Shown here: positions 53,347 through 62,446 of the stretch, piece by piece
How positions within the stretch are numbered: the first letter of the stretch is position 1
How the letters are laid out: every line of letters starts with the position of its first letter
Assembly: GCA_046593925.1 (NCBI GenBank)
Contig: JBKJQN010000055.1
Coordinates: 1-64,000 of the forward strand
Direction: 5' to 3'
Source: JAYVYM01 sp046593925
Lineage (GTDB): Bacteria > Actinomycetota > Actinomycetes > Mycobacteriales > SCTD01
Length of the DNA stretch: 64,000 nt
Translations under genes and position numbers: made by a program
Notes under the pieces: generated by a model
Told to the model about the DNA's origin: nothing
Databases searched by the model: none
Seen by the model: the letters and a program-made list of their open reading frames with translations, nothing else

Positions 53347-54579
53347 CTACGGGCAGATGGCCGCCGGGGAGGAGTTGTGGGTGGACCCGACGTCGCGCCG
53401 CCAGAGGTTCGCCGTGCCGGCCGTGCCAGACCCGATGGTGGTGTCCGCGCAGTCATGTGACCCGGAGGCGCTGACATCATTGCGGATTATCACGTTGTTG
53501 CTGCCTGCCTCGACGTCGATGCCGGAGTTGGCACTTCCCGACACCGTGTTGCCGGAGATGAAGGCGCTGGTGTTGGCGCCGGTCAGCCGGATCCCGTTGA
53601 AGCGGTTGCTGACCTTGTTGCCCACGACGGTGGTGCCGATGCTGGGGGCACCGGTGAAGTCCGCGATACGGATCCCGGTCGTGCCGCTCGCGGCTCCGCC
53701 TTTGAGGATGTTGTAGGCGACCCGAAGGTTGGTGTTGCCCCCGAAGTCCAGGATCCCGCTGCCGTTGTCATGGCCAGACGTCACGCTCACGGTGTTGCCG
53801 TCGATGAGGGCGTTGTCGCTGTTGGTCGCGACGACGAAGGTCGAATCGTTGGTGCTGCTGTTGTCCAGCACAACCAGCCCTTGTGAGTGGCTGGGGCTGC
53901 CCGCGAAGTTGATGGCTGTCTCGCGGTGGCCGGTGAAGCGGTTGTGGTCGATCGAGGTATTGTTGGTGGGACCGTTGCTGATGAACACCCCGGTGCCGCC
54001 TTCGGCGGTGGTTCCCAGGCTGTTGTTGATGAAGGCGTTGCGGGAGATCCGGGCCGGGTGCGCGCCGTCGGGATTCTGCATGTTGATCCCGAGCTGGTTG
54101 TCACGGATGACGTTGTTCAGGACGGTCAGGCCGCTGCTGCCTTGGAACGCCTCGATCGCGTCGGCGCCGGCGGCGTCGCTACCCGCTCCCCGAAGAGTGA
54201 AGCCATCGATCGTCACGTCGTTAACGCCGGCGGCGATGACGAAGTCGCCCGCGGCCGAGACCACGACGGACTCCTGCGCCAGCTGCCCCCGTCCGGTACG
54301 CCCATCCACGCCGACCTTCGCCCCGGTGAAGGTCAGCGACTTGTCGACCCGCACCGTCTCCGGATAGATCCCGGCGCAGACCTGCACCGTGTCACCGGGG
54401 GCTGCAGCGGCGACCGCTGCTCCGATCGTGCCGAACGCCGCTCCCGGACATTGACCGTTGTCGTCGACGACGAGGGTGCTGCCCGCGAACGCCGGGGCTG
54501 GGACCATGGCGATGGCGATGGCCGCGCACCCGATCGCGGCCATTGCTCCCTGCACGGCCCGGGTATATAGATTCTTCAC
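53347..54579 (-). CDS. Secreted right-handed beta-helix (PbH1-repeat) protein
   Basis: This 410-residue protein begins with a signal peptide (CAAIAIAMVPAPAFA, cleavage near residue 32). It then has about ten parallel beta-helix coils of the NosD/pectate-lyase type, seen as repeated I-x-x-N-x-[IF] rungs (VLNNVIRDNQLGINMQN, ISRNAFINNSLGT, IDHNRFTGHRETAINF, ISGNTVSGSANSGIDV, IIRNDVSASGSHDC). The GTG start at 54579 has AGGAG seven bases upstream. It is probably exported and binds or cleaves a polysaccharide. Codons ATA/TTA and an AT-richer leader (54640-54715) stand out from the surroundings. Confidence 0.85.
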   Translation of the reverse strand: MKNLYTRAVQGAMAAIGCAAIAIAMVPAPAFAGSTLVVDDNGQCPGAAFGTIGAAVAAAAPGDTVQVCAGIYPETVRVDKSLTFTGAKVGVDGRTGRGQLAQESVVVSAAGDFVIAAGVNDVTIDGFTLRGAGSDAAGADAIEAFQGSSGLTVLNNVIRDNQLGINMQNPDGAHPARISRNAFINNSLGTTAEGGTGVFISNGPTNNTSIDHNRFTGHRETAINFAGSPSHSQGLVVLDNSSTNDSTFVVATNSDNALIDGNTVSVTSGHDNGSGILDFGGNTNLRVAYNILKGGAASGTTGIRIADFTGAPSIGTTVVGNKVSNRFNGIRLTGANTSAFISGNTVSGSANSGIDVEAGSNNVIIRNDVSASGSHDCADTTIGSGTAGTANLWRRDVGSTHNSSPAAICP

Positions 54580-54873
54580 GAATTACTCCTATTGCTACTC
54601 GACGTGGCCGGCAGCGCCGACGTCGCCGACTTTCTGAGCATATGGGCGTAAAAACAAGGGCCAAAGGTCCCTACTTCCCTAGGTAATCAAATGAACACTC
54701 CCCGTACGCACGGACCGCCGGAAGGCTCCCGCTCGTGTTGTCGGCACGTGGGCGCCACCGGGCGCGCCCGTGTCATTGCGCCGTGGCCTGTGACCGGGTG
54801 ACTTTTGCCGCCCGTACGCCTCGCTGCTGGCCATCGGCGAGCGTGGCCCACCGTCAGGTCCAGGCGGGCTGTC
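54580..54873. other. Leader of the beta-helix gene and spacer
   Basis: The stretch is markedly AT-richer than the window, especially 54640-54715, and contains GGGCC-AAA-GGTCCC, a short interrupted palindrome, at 54658-54671. It probably holds the promoter of the beta-helix gene. No coding sequence is seen. Confidence 0.4.
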
Positions 54874-55049
54874 ATGGCCGAGCACTACCGAGGGGTCGCG
54901 CAGTTCTGGACCCCGGACCGCAAGAGCTACCCGGGCCTGGGCACGTCGACAACCCGGGGCTCAAAGCGCGCTACGACGCCAAGGCCGCCGGACTGGCCGA
55001 GTACCTGCGTGACGCCACCGCGGGCTACGCCGACCAGCACCTGAGCTGA
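54874..55049 (+). pseudogene. TipAS antibiotic-recognition domain remnant
   Basis: AEHYRGVAQFWTPDRKSYPGLG is followed, after one missing base, by DNPGLKARYDAKAAGLAEYLRDATAGYAD and a TGA. This is the C-terminal end of a TipA-type MerR regulator. The DNA-binding part is absent, and 55050-55400 downstream contains no clear gene beyond a short unrecognised frame with a CLWC motif. Confidence 0.55.
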
Positions 55050-55400
55050 CAGGCGCCGTCCGCAAGGACGAGGACGGGAGCACGACAGCCGGTTTCAGGG
55101 GCCGAACCCGACTCCTCCCCTGCCGACGGGCTCGGGTGCGACCCACGCCACGTACAAGTGATCAATCGCTAACGTCGACGAGTGAACCCGGCCACCTGCA
55201 CCTTCTACTCGACGTCGCTGCCCGGCCGGGAGCGGCGCGAGAGCGACCAGCGCGGTCCCTTCGTCCCCTGTCTCTGGTGCGACCGCCGCTTCGTCATCGG
55301 CAGGAGGGGACCAGAGGAAGTTCCGGCAGAGCCGGACCGCCCCGCTCGACGATCGTCGAGCGGCACCGGCAAGTTACCGACCAGCGATAGCTTGTCGATC

Positions 55401-55832
55401 ATGAGCACGTGGTGTCTGGGTGCTCCAGGGGTCTTGTCCCCGCCCTCCGGGCGACTCGTGCGCGGCCGCGGGCTGCGCCGACCGGAATTGGACGGGGCCC
55501 TGCCCGAGTTCGGGGTGTACCTGCTCAACAAGCGACCAAAGCCCCTGCCGTGGGAAGTCCGGTGGGTGCGCTGGCCGGACTTACGGCTGCCCACGGACCG
55601 CCAGGACGCTCAACTGGCGCTGCGCGAGGCGTGGCACCGCGCTACGAACGAGCGGGTGGAGCTGGCGTGCGGCGGGGGCCGTGGCAGGACCGGCACCGCG
55701 CTGGCTTGCCTGGCGGTGCTGGATGGCGTGCCGGCTGCCGAGGCGGTCACCTATGTACGCGAGCACTACGACCTGCGGGCGGTTGAGACGCCCTGCCAGC
55801 GCCGCTACGTCGCCCGCTTCATTGCGTCGTAG
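55401..55832 (+). CDS. Protein tyrosine phosphatase-like protein
   Basis: This 143-residue dual-specificity-type phosphatase has the P-loop in ACGGGRGRTGTALA (C-x5-R with C near residue 93), an upstream general-acid region (VRWPDLRLPTD), and the C-terminal helix AVTYVREHYDLRAVETPCQRRYVARF. ATG 55401 gives the length usual for these small actinobacterial proteins; the frame is open further upstream without similarity. It would dephosphorylate proteins or nucleotides in the cytoplasm. Confidence 0.8.
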   Translation: MSTWCLGAPGVLSPPSGRLVRGRGLRRPELDGALPEFGVYLLNKRPKPLPWEVRWVRWPDLRLPTDRQDAQLALREAWHRATNERVELACGGGRGRTGTALACLAVLDGVPAAEAVTYVREHYDLRAVETPCQRRYVARFIAS

Positions 55833-56022
55833 GCGGCGTACCGGTAGCCGATCGACGAACGGAACCCCGTCGCCAAGGTCGCGTGCTGGTTGAGGGAGGC
55901 GGGTCGGTGGAGCGGCCGTGTTCCGCTGACGACCAGAGACGGGTTCGAGCGCAGTCAGGACTCGCTCCGAGCGACGTGGCGAGCGCCCGCACCGGGTAGA
56001 CGCGGGCTTGGGATGCTGGTCG

Positions 56023-56044
56023 GGGCGGGTTCAGGGCGGGTTCA
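56023..56044 (+). repeat. 11-bp tandem repeat upstream of the YciI-ECF42 operon
   Basis: Two adjacent copies of GGGCGGGTTCA are followed by a third partial GGGCG, about 80 bases before the YciI start. They could be binding sites for a regulator. Confidence 0.5.
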
Positions 56045-56124
56045 GGGCGCGGTCGTGTCCTTCTGGGCTCCTCCCGTTCGTGTAGCAGTGACCGGCACCC
56101 GCCGGCGAAGGACAGGAGGACGGA

Positions 56125-56499
56125 ATGACGCAGTACGCGGTGCTTATCTACGAGCCGGGGGACCCCGACTGGAGTGCGCTGGACACCGAGGAGAAGCGGC
56201 AGACCATGGCGGAGTACGGCGCCTTCAGCCAGACCGTCGCGGCGGTGCTGCGCGGGGGTGCGGCGCTGTATCCGACGACGACTGCGACGACGGTGCGGCA
56301 GGAGCGCGGCGAGGTCGTGACGAGCGACGGGCCGTATGCCGAGACCAAGGAGGTCCTGACCGGCTTCTACCTGCTCGAGTGCGCCGACCTGGACGAGGCG
56401 GTGCAGCACGCGAGCCGTCTTCCAGCGGCTCGCACCGGCTCCGTCGAGGTCCGGCCGGTGATCGACTTCGGTGCCGATGCCGGTGCCGGTGCCGGCTGA
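56125..56499 (+). CDS. YciI-like (DGPF-domain) protein
   Basis: This 124-residue ferredoxin-like fold has YAVLIYEPGDPDW, EYGAFSQTV, and SDGPYAETKEVLTGFYLLECADLDEAVQHA, in which the family DGPF motif reads DGPY. The tail carries a GAGAG repeat. AGGAGG precedes the start. It is paired with the ECF42 sigma gene whose start lies inside its last codons. DGPF proteins are the standard partners of ECF42 factors, though their biochemical role is unknown. Confidence 0.9.
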   Translation: MTQYAVLIYEPGDPDWSALDTEEKRQTMAEYGAFSQTVAAVLRGGAALYPTTTATTVRQERGEVVTSDGPYAETKEVLTGFYLLECADLDEAVQHASRLPAARTGSVEVRPVIDFGADAGAGAG

Positions 56500-57724
56500 C
56501 GCCGCCCAGAGCCCCGCGGCCCTCGTTGCCCTGCTCCGCGACGAGGGCCCGGGCGTCCTGGCCACGCTCGGCCGGCAGCTCGGCTCGCTGCCGTTGGCGG
56601 AGGACGCGCTGCAGGACGCGGCGGTACGCGCTCTGGAGGTGTGGCCGCGTGAGGGTGTGCCGGCCTCACCCCGGGCCTGGCTGCTGCTTACCGCTCGGCG
56701 GCGGGCACTTGACGTGCTGCGCCGCGAGGCGAGACGCGCGGACAAGGAGGTGGCGTCGGTGAAGCTGCTCCCGGCCCCCGAGGAGGCGGACGGCCCCGTC
56801 GAGGACGACCTGCTTCGGCTGCTGTTCACCTGCTGCCACCCGGCGCTGGACCGTTCGGCACAGGTCGCGCTCGCGCTGAAGTGGCTGTGCGGGCTGTCGA
56901 CCGGCCAGGTCGGGCGGCTGTTGCTCGTGCCGGAGGCAGCGATGGCGCGACGGCTGTCCCGCGCCCGGCAGAAGATCACCGCGGCCCGCATCCCGTACCG
57001 CGTACCGGCGGCCGAGCAGCTGCCGGACCGAGTGGCGGGGGTGCTGACGACGGTGCATCTGCTGTTCACCGAGGGCTATAGCGCGACCGGACCGGGCCAG
57101 GCGCTGCACGGCGAGCGGGCGGGCGAGGCGCTGCGGCTCGCCCGGCTGCTGCGCAGGCTGCTCCCTGACCACGCCGGGATCTGCGGGCTGCTGGCGCTCG
57201 TGCTCCTGCACAGCGCGAGAGGGCCCGCGCGAATCGGCCCGGACGGCGGGCTGGTGCTGTTGCGCGACCAGGACCGCGCGCTGTGGTCCCGCCCCATGAT
57301 CGAGGAGGGCGTTGCGCTGCTCGGCGAGGGGCTGGCACGCACCCCCCGGCGGCCCGACCGGTACGTCGTGCAGGCTGCGATCGCGGCCTGCCACTGCCTC
57401 GCTCCGAGCTGGCAGGCTACGGACTGGTCGGCGGTCGTCAGCTGGTACGACGTGCTCACCGCCCTCGACCCCTCCCCCGTCGTGCAGCTCAACCGCGCTG
57501 TCGCAGTCGCGGAGCACGACGGCCCGTCCGCAGGGTTGGCGGCACTGGACGGGCTCGCTCTGCCCGGCTACGCGCTGCTGCCCGCCGCCCGCGCCGAGCT
57601 GCTCGCCCGACTGGGCCGGGCGACCGAGGCGGCCGCCGCGCTGCGGGAGTCGCTGGCGCTGCCGGTCAACGACGCGCAACGGCGGCTGCTCGGTGAGCGG
57701 CTCGCGGAGCTCGGTGACCCCTGA
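56471..57724 (+). CDS. ECF42-type sigma factor with C-terminal TPR-like domain
   Basis: This 417-residue protein has ECF region 2 (residues 40-90, PLAEDALQDAAVRALEVWP, PRAWLLLTARRRALDVLRR), region 4 (LKWLCGLSTGQVGRLLLVPEAAMARRLSRARQKI), then a 200-residue helical extension (LTTVHLLFTEGYSA, LRRLLPDHAGICGLLALVLLH) that marks ECF42. The extension is required for activity in this family. The start is ambiguous: ATG/GTG triplets near 56471-56489 overlap the YciI end. No anti-sigma gene exists, as usual for the group. Confidence 0.9.
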   Translation: MPMPVPVPADAAQSPAALVALLRDEGPGVLATLGRQLGSLPLAEDALQDAAVRALEVWPREGVPASPRAWLLLTARRRALDVLRREARRADKEVASVKLLPAPEEADGPVEDDLLRLLFTCCHPALDRSAQVALALKWLCGLSTGQVGRLLLVPEAAMARRLSRARQKITAARIPYRVPAAEQLPDRVAGVLTTVHLLFTEGYSATGPGQALHGERAGEALRLARLLRRLLPDHAGICGLLALVLLHSARGPARIGPDGGLVLLRDQDRALWSRPMIEEGVALLGEGLARTPRRPDRYVVQAAIAACHCLAPSWQATDWSAVVSWYDVLTALDPSPVVQLNRAVAVAEHDGPSAGLAALDGLALPGYALLPAARAELLARLGRATEAAAALRESLALPVNDAQRRLLGERLAELGDP

Positions 57725-57849
57725 CCGTCGCCCCGCGGCCGCTGGCCGCCCGGGCATCCGGCCAGCCACCGCAGACCTCCAACGGCCCAACAGCGGCTCG
57801 ACGCGCTGCCCGGTCGCCGAGGCACGGGCAGGCTGGCGCACGGCGGCGG

Positions 57850-58109
57850 CTGCTGTCGGTGCGCCAGTGCACGTGTTCGAGGTCGTGCTCAACGACCTCG
57901 GTGGGCACCGGCGGCGGGTTGAGCAGCGGCGCAGCGATCTTGAGGGCCTCGTGGTGCCGACCTGGGACCAGGTGCGTGCTCGCGACAACCAGCCCTGGGA
58001 CGCCGAGCGCGACGGCGACCGGACCGTCATCGACGGTAGCGACACCCAGGCCGCCCTCGCGGCCATCCGCGTGCGACTCGGGCAGCCACCGCCCGCGGCG
58101 GACCGGTAG
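57850..58109 (+). pseudogene. P-loop kinase-like C-terminal remnant
   Basis: VHVFEVVLNDLGGHRRRVEQRRSDLEGLVVPTWDQVRARD and NQPWDAERDGDRTVIDGSDT resemble the C-terminal half of small P-loop nucleotide kinases (chloramphenicol-phosphotransferase or AAA-kinase style). The N-terminal Walker A part is missing. Confidence 0.4.
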
Positions 58110-58166
58110 CCGATGACCTGTCGGGTCCTGCCCTGCCGTGTCGGTGCCGCCGTGCAGAGCCCGGGC

Positions 58167-58322
58167 ATGGCTGGCGTTGCGTTGTTCCCCTCGTTCCTTG
58201 ACGGGCGCCCGGGCGTCAGCGAGGCTGCCGGTCGCCTCCGCGCCGATGACCATGATGTGGTGGTCGTGGATCAGTACGGCGGCTGGTCTTCGACGAGGCC
58301 GGCGAGTCGGCGCAAGCGGTAG
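58167..58322 (+). pseudogene. Dienelactone-hydrolase-family remnant
   Basis: MAGVALFPSFLDGRPGVSEAAGRL and ADDHDVVVVDQYGG match the beginning of alpha/beta-hydrolase DLH proteins. After YGG the frame changes (LVFDEAGESAQAVVARP) and ends, so only the first strand-helix-strand survives. Confidence 0.5.
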
Positions 58323-58412
58323 TTGCCCGACCCTGATGGGACTGGCCGGCGGAGGGCCTTCCCCGCCGCGGGATTGCCCAACGGCGGCAGCGGCGCACCT
58401 AGGGTGCACGGC

Positions 58413-59006
58413 GTGACCGAGGCCCTGCTGTCCGCGTACGGGCCGGCTTGGGAGCTGGCGACCCGGCATCCGTTCCTCGACGCCGTCCGCGCGGGCACGG
58501 TGGCCGCCGCCGCCTTTGACACCTGGCTGGCGCAGGACGCGCTGTTCGTGGCCGACCTGCTGGCCTTCCAGGCCCGGCTGCTGGCCCGGGCGCCGCGCGG
58601 CGCCCAGCGCGTGCTGGCCGGCGGTCTGGTCGCGTTGGTCGAGGAGCTGGAGTGGTTCGAGGGGCAGGCGGGCAGCCGGGGGCTGCGGCTGGCCGTTCCG
58701 CCACTGCCGGCCACCCGGGCGTACGCGGACCTGCTGCGCCGGCTTGACCGGGCCTCCTACCCCGCCGCGGTCACGGCGCTGTGGGTGATCGAACGGGTCT
58801 ACCTGCTGGCCTGGCGGCACGCCTCGCCGGCCGCGCCCGGCTATGCCCGGTACGTCGAGCGCTGGACCTCGCCGGGCTTCGCCGCCTACGTCGAGGCGCT
58901 CGGGCGCCTGGCCGCCGACGCGGGAGCGCCCGACGACGCGGTCCAGGAGGTGCTGGCGCTGGAGACGGCGTTCTGGACCGAGGCCCTGGCCGGTGGGCGC
59001 GGGTGA
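58413..59006 (+). CDS. TenA-family protein, Glu-type (TenA_E)
   Basis: This 197-residue all-helical TenA-like protein has HPFLDAVRAGTVAAAAFDTWLAQDALFVADLLAFQARLL, LEWFEGQA and ALWVIERVYLLAW. In place of the catalytic Cys region of classical TenA it has a WVIERVY glutamate, as in TenA_E proteins. It would hydrolyse an aminopyrimidine thiamin-breakdown product. GTG 58413 is used; GTG 58404 is an alternative. Its stop overlaps the next tenA start (GTGA). Confidence 0.82.
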   Translation: MTEALLSAYGPAWELATRHPFLDAVRAGTVAAAAFDTWLAQDALFVADLLAFQARLLARAPRGAQRVLAGGLVALVEELEWFEGQAGSRGLRLAVPPLPATRAYADLLRRLDRASYPAAVTALWVIERVYLLAWRHASPAAPGYARYVERWTSPGFAAYVEALGRLAADAGAPDDAVQEVLALETAFWTEALAGGRG

Positions 59007-59659
59007 GGCTGTCCCAGCAGCTCTGGGTGGCCAACGTCGAACTGGCCGAGGCGGCGCTCGGAGGTCGCTTCGTCCGCGGTGTCGCCGACGGCACCCTGCC
59101 ACGCGAGGTGTTCGCGGGCTACGTCGCGCAGGACGCGCACTTCCTGCGGTCTTTCGCCCGGGCGTACGCGCTGTGCCTGGCGGGCAGCCCCGACGAGCCG
59201 ACCCTGCTCGCCTTCGCCGACCTGATCACCGGCGTCCGCGAGGAGCTCGAGCTGCACGCCGCGTACGCCGCGCACTGGGGCGTCGACCCGCACGGCACCC
59301 CGCCCGCGCCGGCGACGCTCGCCTACACCGACTTCCTGCTCGCGACCGCAGCCACGGCCGGTCTGGGCGTGACGTGTGCGGCTATGACCCCGTGCATGCG
59401 CCTGTACGCCCACCTCGGGCAGGTGGTCGCCGCCGCGCGGGCACCGGCCGGCCCGTACGCCGAGTGGGTGCGGACCTACGCCGACCCGGCCTTTGGGGCG
59501 CTCGCGGACCGGCTCGAAAGCCTGCTGGACCTGCACGGGCAGCCCGGGCCGCAGGTGCAGTCGGCCTACCGGCGGGCGATGCAGCTCGAGGTCGGCTTCT
59601 TCGAGGCGGCGTTCGTCGGGTGTGCATCCGCTGGTACTGCCGGCGAGGCGCCAGCATGA
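59003..59659 (+). CDS. TenA-family protein, Cys-type (aminopyrimidine aminohydrolase-like)
   Basis: This 218-residue protein has FAGYVAQDAHFLRSFARAYALCLA (active-site Asp), YTDFLLATA, AMTPCMRLYAHLG with the catalytic cysteine, and LEVGFFEAAF with the C-terminal acid. This is the classical TenA/thiaminase II set. It starts at a GTGA overlap with the Glu-type paralogue, so the two are made together. Together they could salvage pyrimidine from degraded thiamin in two steps. No thi genes or TPP riboswitch are nearby. Confidence 0.88.
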   Translation: MRLSQQLWVANVELAEAALGGRFVRGVADGTLPREVFAGYVAQDAHFLRSFARAYALCLAGSPDEPTLLAFADLITGVREELELHAAYAAHWGVDPHGTPPAPATLAYTDFLLATAATAGLGVTCAAMTPCMRLYAHLGQVVAAARAPAGPYAEWVRTYADPAFGALADRLESLLDLHGQPGPQVQSAYRRAMQLEVGFFEAAFVGCASAGTAGEAPA

Positions 59660-59845
59660 CCGGCCCATGACCGGGGCGGGCATGACCGGCCAGGGGGCCG
59701 GGCCGGGGGCGCAGCGTGACCGGCGGCTCCGCCCCCACTCGGGCCGACACCCCACCGACCACAACCTCGGCGCACCGGCTTGACCGGCGAGGCGTCGTCC
59801 CGGTGAACGATCGACACGCGGTCGGGGCTGAGGCAGCGTGCCGCG

Positions 59846-60328
59846 GTGGCTGTCCGCGTCCGTCCCGCTGGTCCGGCTGACGCCGACTTCCTCGCTGAGA
59901 TGCTGGTCGCGGCGGCCCGCTGGCGGTTGGCCGGGCCGCTCGGGGACGTCCAGTCGGTCCTGGCACGACCGGGGCTGGCGCACTACGTCTCAGGGTGGCC
60001 CGGCCCGGGCGACCTGGGGGTGGTCGCCGAAGACGGGCCACCGGTCGGCGCGGCACGGCTGCGCCGCCTGCCCGAGCACGACCGTGGGTATGGCTTCGTC
60101 GACGCGGAGACGCCGGAGCTGTCGATCGGCGTGGTGCCGACGTATCGGTGCCGGGGCATCGGTTCCCGCTTGCTCAAGGCAGTCGTCGCGGCGGCACGTA
60201 CCTGGCGCCACGAGAGGCTGGGCTTGAGCGTCGAGCCGGACAACCCGGCCCGGCGCCTGTACGAGCGTTGCGGCTTCCAGGTCGTCGGCATGGTCGACGG
60301 CTCGCTCACCATGCTGTTGTCCCCCTGA
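59846..60328 (+). CDS. GNAT-family N-acetyltransferase
   Basis: This 160-residue GNAT fold has VRVRPAGPADADFLAEMLVAA, ELSIGVVPTYRCRGIGSRLLKAVVAAA (acetyl-CoA loop R-x-x-G-[IL]-G) and LSVEPDNPARRLYERCGFQVVG. The substrate is unknown. The GTG start has only a weak ribosome-binding site. Between it and the tenA gene, 59660-59845 holds only three short ATGACCGG repeats. Confidence 0.88.
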   Translation: MAVRVRPAGPADADFLAEMLVAAARWRLAGPLGDVQSVLARPGLAHYVSGWPGPGDLGVVAEDGPPVGAARLRRLPEHDRGYGFVDAETPELSIGVVPTYRCRGIGSRLLKAVVAAARTWRHERLGLSVEPDNPARRLYERCGFQVVGMVDGSLTMLLSP

Positions 60329-60536
60329 TGCAGGGTGTTCCTCGTTCTCGCAGTGGTCCTTGTCGTGCTGAGCATCATCGGCTTCACCGGGGCGCCCGTC
60401 GGTCGGACGGCCCGCGCTTAGGGTGGCGCTTTGGGTAATCTTGGGCCTGAGGTCCGGATTGCCCTGCTGTGGCTTGACGCCGACGGCCGTCGGGACGAAG
60501 GTGCGCAGACTTCACAAACATCTGCAAGGAGGCCGC

Positions 60537-62390
60537 ATGGCACGACACGGTGACAGGCGCATGAGGCGGGCGCTGGCAGCAGGACTGATCGTCCTGGGCA
60601 GCGGAGCACTGCAAGCGGCGTTCACCGGGCCGGTGAGTGCTGCCGGCTCCACGGACGGTGGTCGCCAGCTCGTGAGCCGCGGCATCAGCACGCCGACCGC
60701 CGGCACGTCGACCACTCTGCACGGCGGGCTGTTCACCGGAGCGCAGGAAGCCGGCGGCGTGGCCGGCGGCAAGGGCACCGGACCGAACCGGTCCCAGAGC
60801 ACTCGCGGGGGCCGCCACACGGCGGGGACCACCTCGCTGGCCGTCGACCAGACCACGCCCCGGCTCGGAACCAGCTTTCAGGGCCTCGGAATCACAGACG
60901 ACGCGAGCGCGGCCGGCTTCGTCCTTGAGCCGCCGGACCAGGGCCTCTGCGTCGGCAACGGCAAGGTTCTGGAGCTCGTCAACGTCGTCGGGCAGGTCTA
61001 CACGACCAGCGGCGCGAAGGGCGGACCGGCGTTCTACCTCAATGAGTTCTTCCACGAGGACCCCAACTTTGCCAACGCGAGCGACCCGTCCTGCTACTAC
61101 GACCCGGATACCAACCGCTTCTACGCCGACATGCTGTTCTACGACAGCGACCCGAAGACCGGTCAGCTGAACGGTCAGAACCGGATCGACATCGCGGTCA
61201 GCGACAGCGGCGACCCGGGTGGTAGCTACCACATCTACAGCTTTGATGTGACGGCTGATGGCCCGAGCGCGTTCAACCTCGGCGACTACCCGCAGATCGG
61301 GGCCGACAAGGAGGGTCTGTACATCACGACCAACAGCTACCCCTTCTTCGAAAACGGCTTCGGAGGGGCACAGCTGTACGCACTGAGCAAGCGCGGCGTC
61401 GTGGACGGCTCGGACACTCGGGTCTCTCATGTGGCGCTGTCGAACGCTCAGGGCGGGACGCCCTTTGGTCTGCGGCCCACAACAGCCCCGGCCGCGGGCT
61501 ATGCCACTGAGAACAACGGCACGGAGTACCTGCTGTCGTCACAGGCGACGCAGGAAGCCGGTAACAAGCAGGGCTTCGACCAGGGCATCGGCCTGTGGGC
61601 CCTCAAGGACACGAACACGCTCGCGCCTGGCGGGTCGCGCAACGTGAGCATCGCCCGCGACAGCGTCACGGTCGACCGCTACGGCGTCCCGCCGCTGAGC
61701 AACCAGAAGACTGGGGACTACCCGCTGGGGCAGTGCCTGTCCGACGCAGCCTGCAGGCAAGCGGTCTTCCACAGCACCACGCCTGGAACCCCGCACGTCG
61801 AGGGCCAGTTGGACTCCTCCGACAGCCGGATGAACCAGAGCGTCTACAGCAAGGGGCTCGTGTTCGGCACGCTCGACACGGTCGTCAACGTCGGCGGCGA
61901 GGACCGCGCCGGGTTGGCCTACTACGTCGTGCGGCCGTCCACCGTCCCTGGTGGCGTCCTGCACGGCACCGTCGTCTCGCAGGGCAAGCTGGCCCTGGCC
62001 GGCAACAACCTGACCTTCGGGGCGTTCGGCGTCGACGCGGCCGGCAAGGCGATCATGGCGCTCAACCTCGTGGGCAAGGACTACTACCCGAGCGCCGGCT
62101 ACGTCACGTTCGACTCCGGGTACCGCCCGAGCCCCGTGCACGTCAGCGGACTCGGTGTGGGTCCGACGGACGGCTTCACCGAGTACACCGACTTCACCGG
62201 GAGCTACCGCCCCCGTTGGGGTGACTACGCGGCGACGGCCTTCGACCCCAGCACCGGGTCGATCTGGACGGCGAATGAGTACATCGCCCAGACCTGCACG
62301 GTTGCGCAGTACCAGGCTGATCCCACCTGCGGCGGCACCCGGAGCAGGTTCGGAAACTGGTCGACGCGGGTGAGTGAAATCAAGCCCTAG
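60537..62390 (+). CDS. Large secreted protein of unknown function
   Basis: This 617-residue protein has an N-terminal signal peptide (MRRALAAGLIVLGSGALQAAF, cleavage near AGPVSAAG). Low-complexity Gly/Thr sequence follows to about residue 105, then a mature domain rich in aromatic and Asp/Asn residues (DQGLCVGNGKVLELVNVVG, YYDPDTNRFYADMLFYDS, NLGDYPQIGADKEGLYIT, RWGDYAATAFDPSTGSIWTANEY). The pattern suggests a beta-propeller fold. Four cysteines could form disulfides. AAGGAGG stands four bases before the ATG, so expression is probably strong. The next element is a terminator hairpin. Confidence 0.85.
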   Translation: MARHGDRRMRRALAAGLIVLGSGALQAAFTGPVSAAGSTDGGRQLVSRGISTPTAGTSTTLHGGLFTGAQEAGGVAGGKGTGPNRSQSTRGGRHTAGTTSLAVDQTTPRLGTSFQGLGITDDASAAGFVLEPPDQGLCVGNGKVLELVNVVGQVYTTSGAKGGPAFYLNEFFHEDPNFANASDPSCYYDPDTNRFYADMLFYDSDPKTGQLNGQNRIDIAVSDSGDPGGSYHIYSFDVTADGPSAFNLGDYPQIGADKEGLYITTNSYPFFENGFGGAQLYALSKRGVVDGSDTRVSHVALSNAQGGTPFGLRPTTAPAAGYATENNGTEYLLSSQATQEAGNKQGFDQGIGLWALKDTNTLAPGGSRNVSIARDSVTVDRYGVPPLSNQKTGDYPLGQCLSDAACRQAVFHSTTPGTPHVEGQLDSSDSRMNQSVYSKGLVFGTLDTVVNVGGEDRAGLAYYVVRPSTVPGGVLHGTVVSQGKLALAGNNLTFGAFGVDAAGKAIMALNLVGKDYYPSAGYVTFDSGYRPSPVHVSGLGVGPTDGFTEYTDFTGSYRPRWGDYAATAFDPSTGSIWTANEYIAQTCTVAQYQADPTCGGTRSRFGNWSTRVSEIKP

Positions 62391-62406
62391 CACCAGGATG
62401 ACGGCT

Positions 62407-62446
62407 GACGGCCGGACCGCGACCCTGGGGTCACGGCCCGGCCGTC
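62407..62446 (+). terminator. Hairpin terminator after the secreted protein gene
   Basis: Arms 62407-62423 and 62430-62446 pair over 17 bases with two mismatches (GACGGCCGG... against ...CCGGCCGTC), loop CCTGGG, 17 bases after the stop. There is no T-run, which is usual for high-GC actinobacteria. Confidence 0.7.

Noticed and set aside
58110..58412. Possible TPP riboswitch upstream of the TenA genes
   Set aside because: None of the conserved thi-box core sequence is visible; the stretch carries a DLH-type remnant instead.
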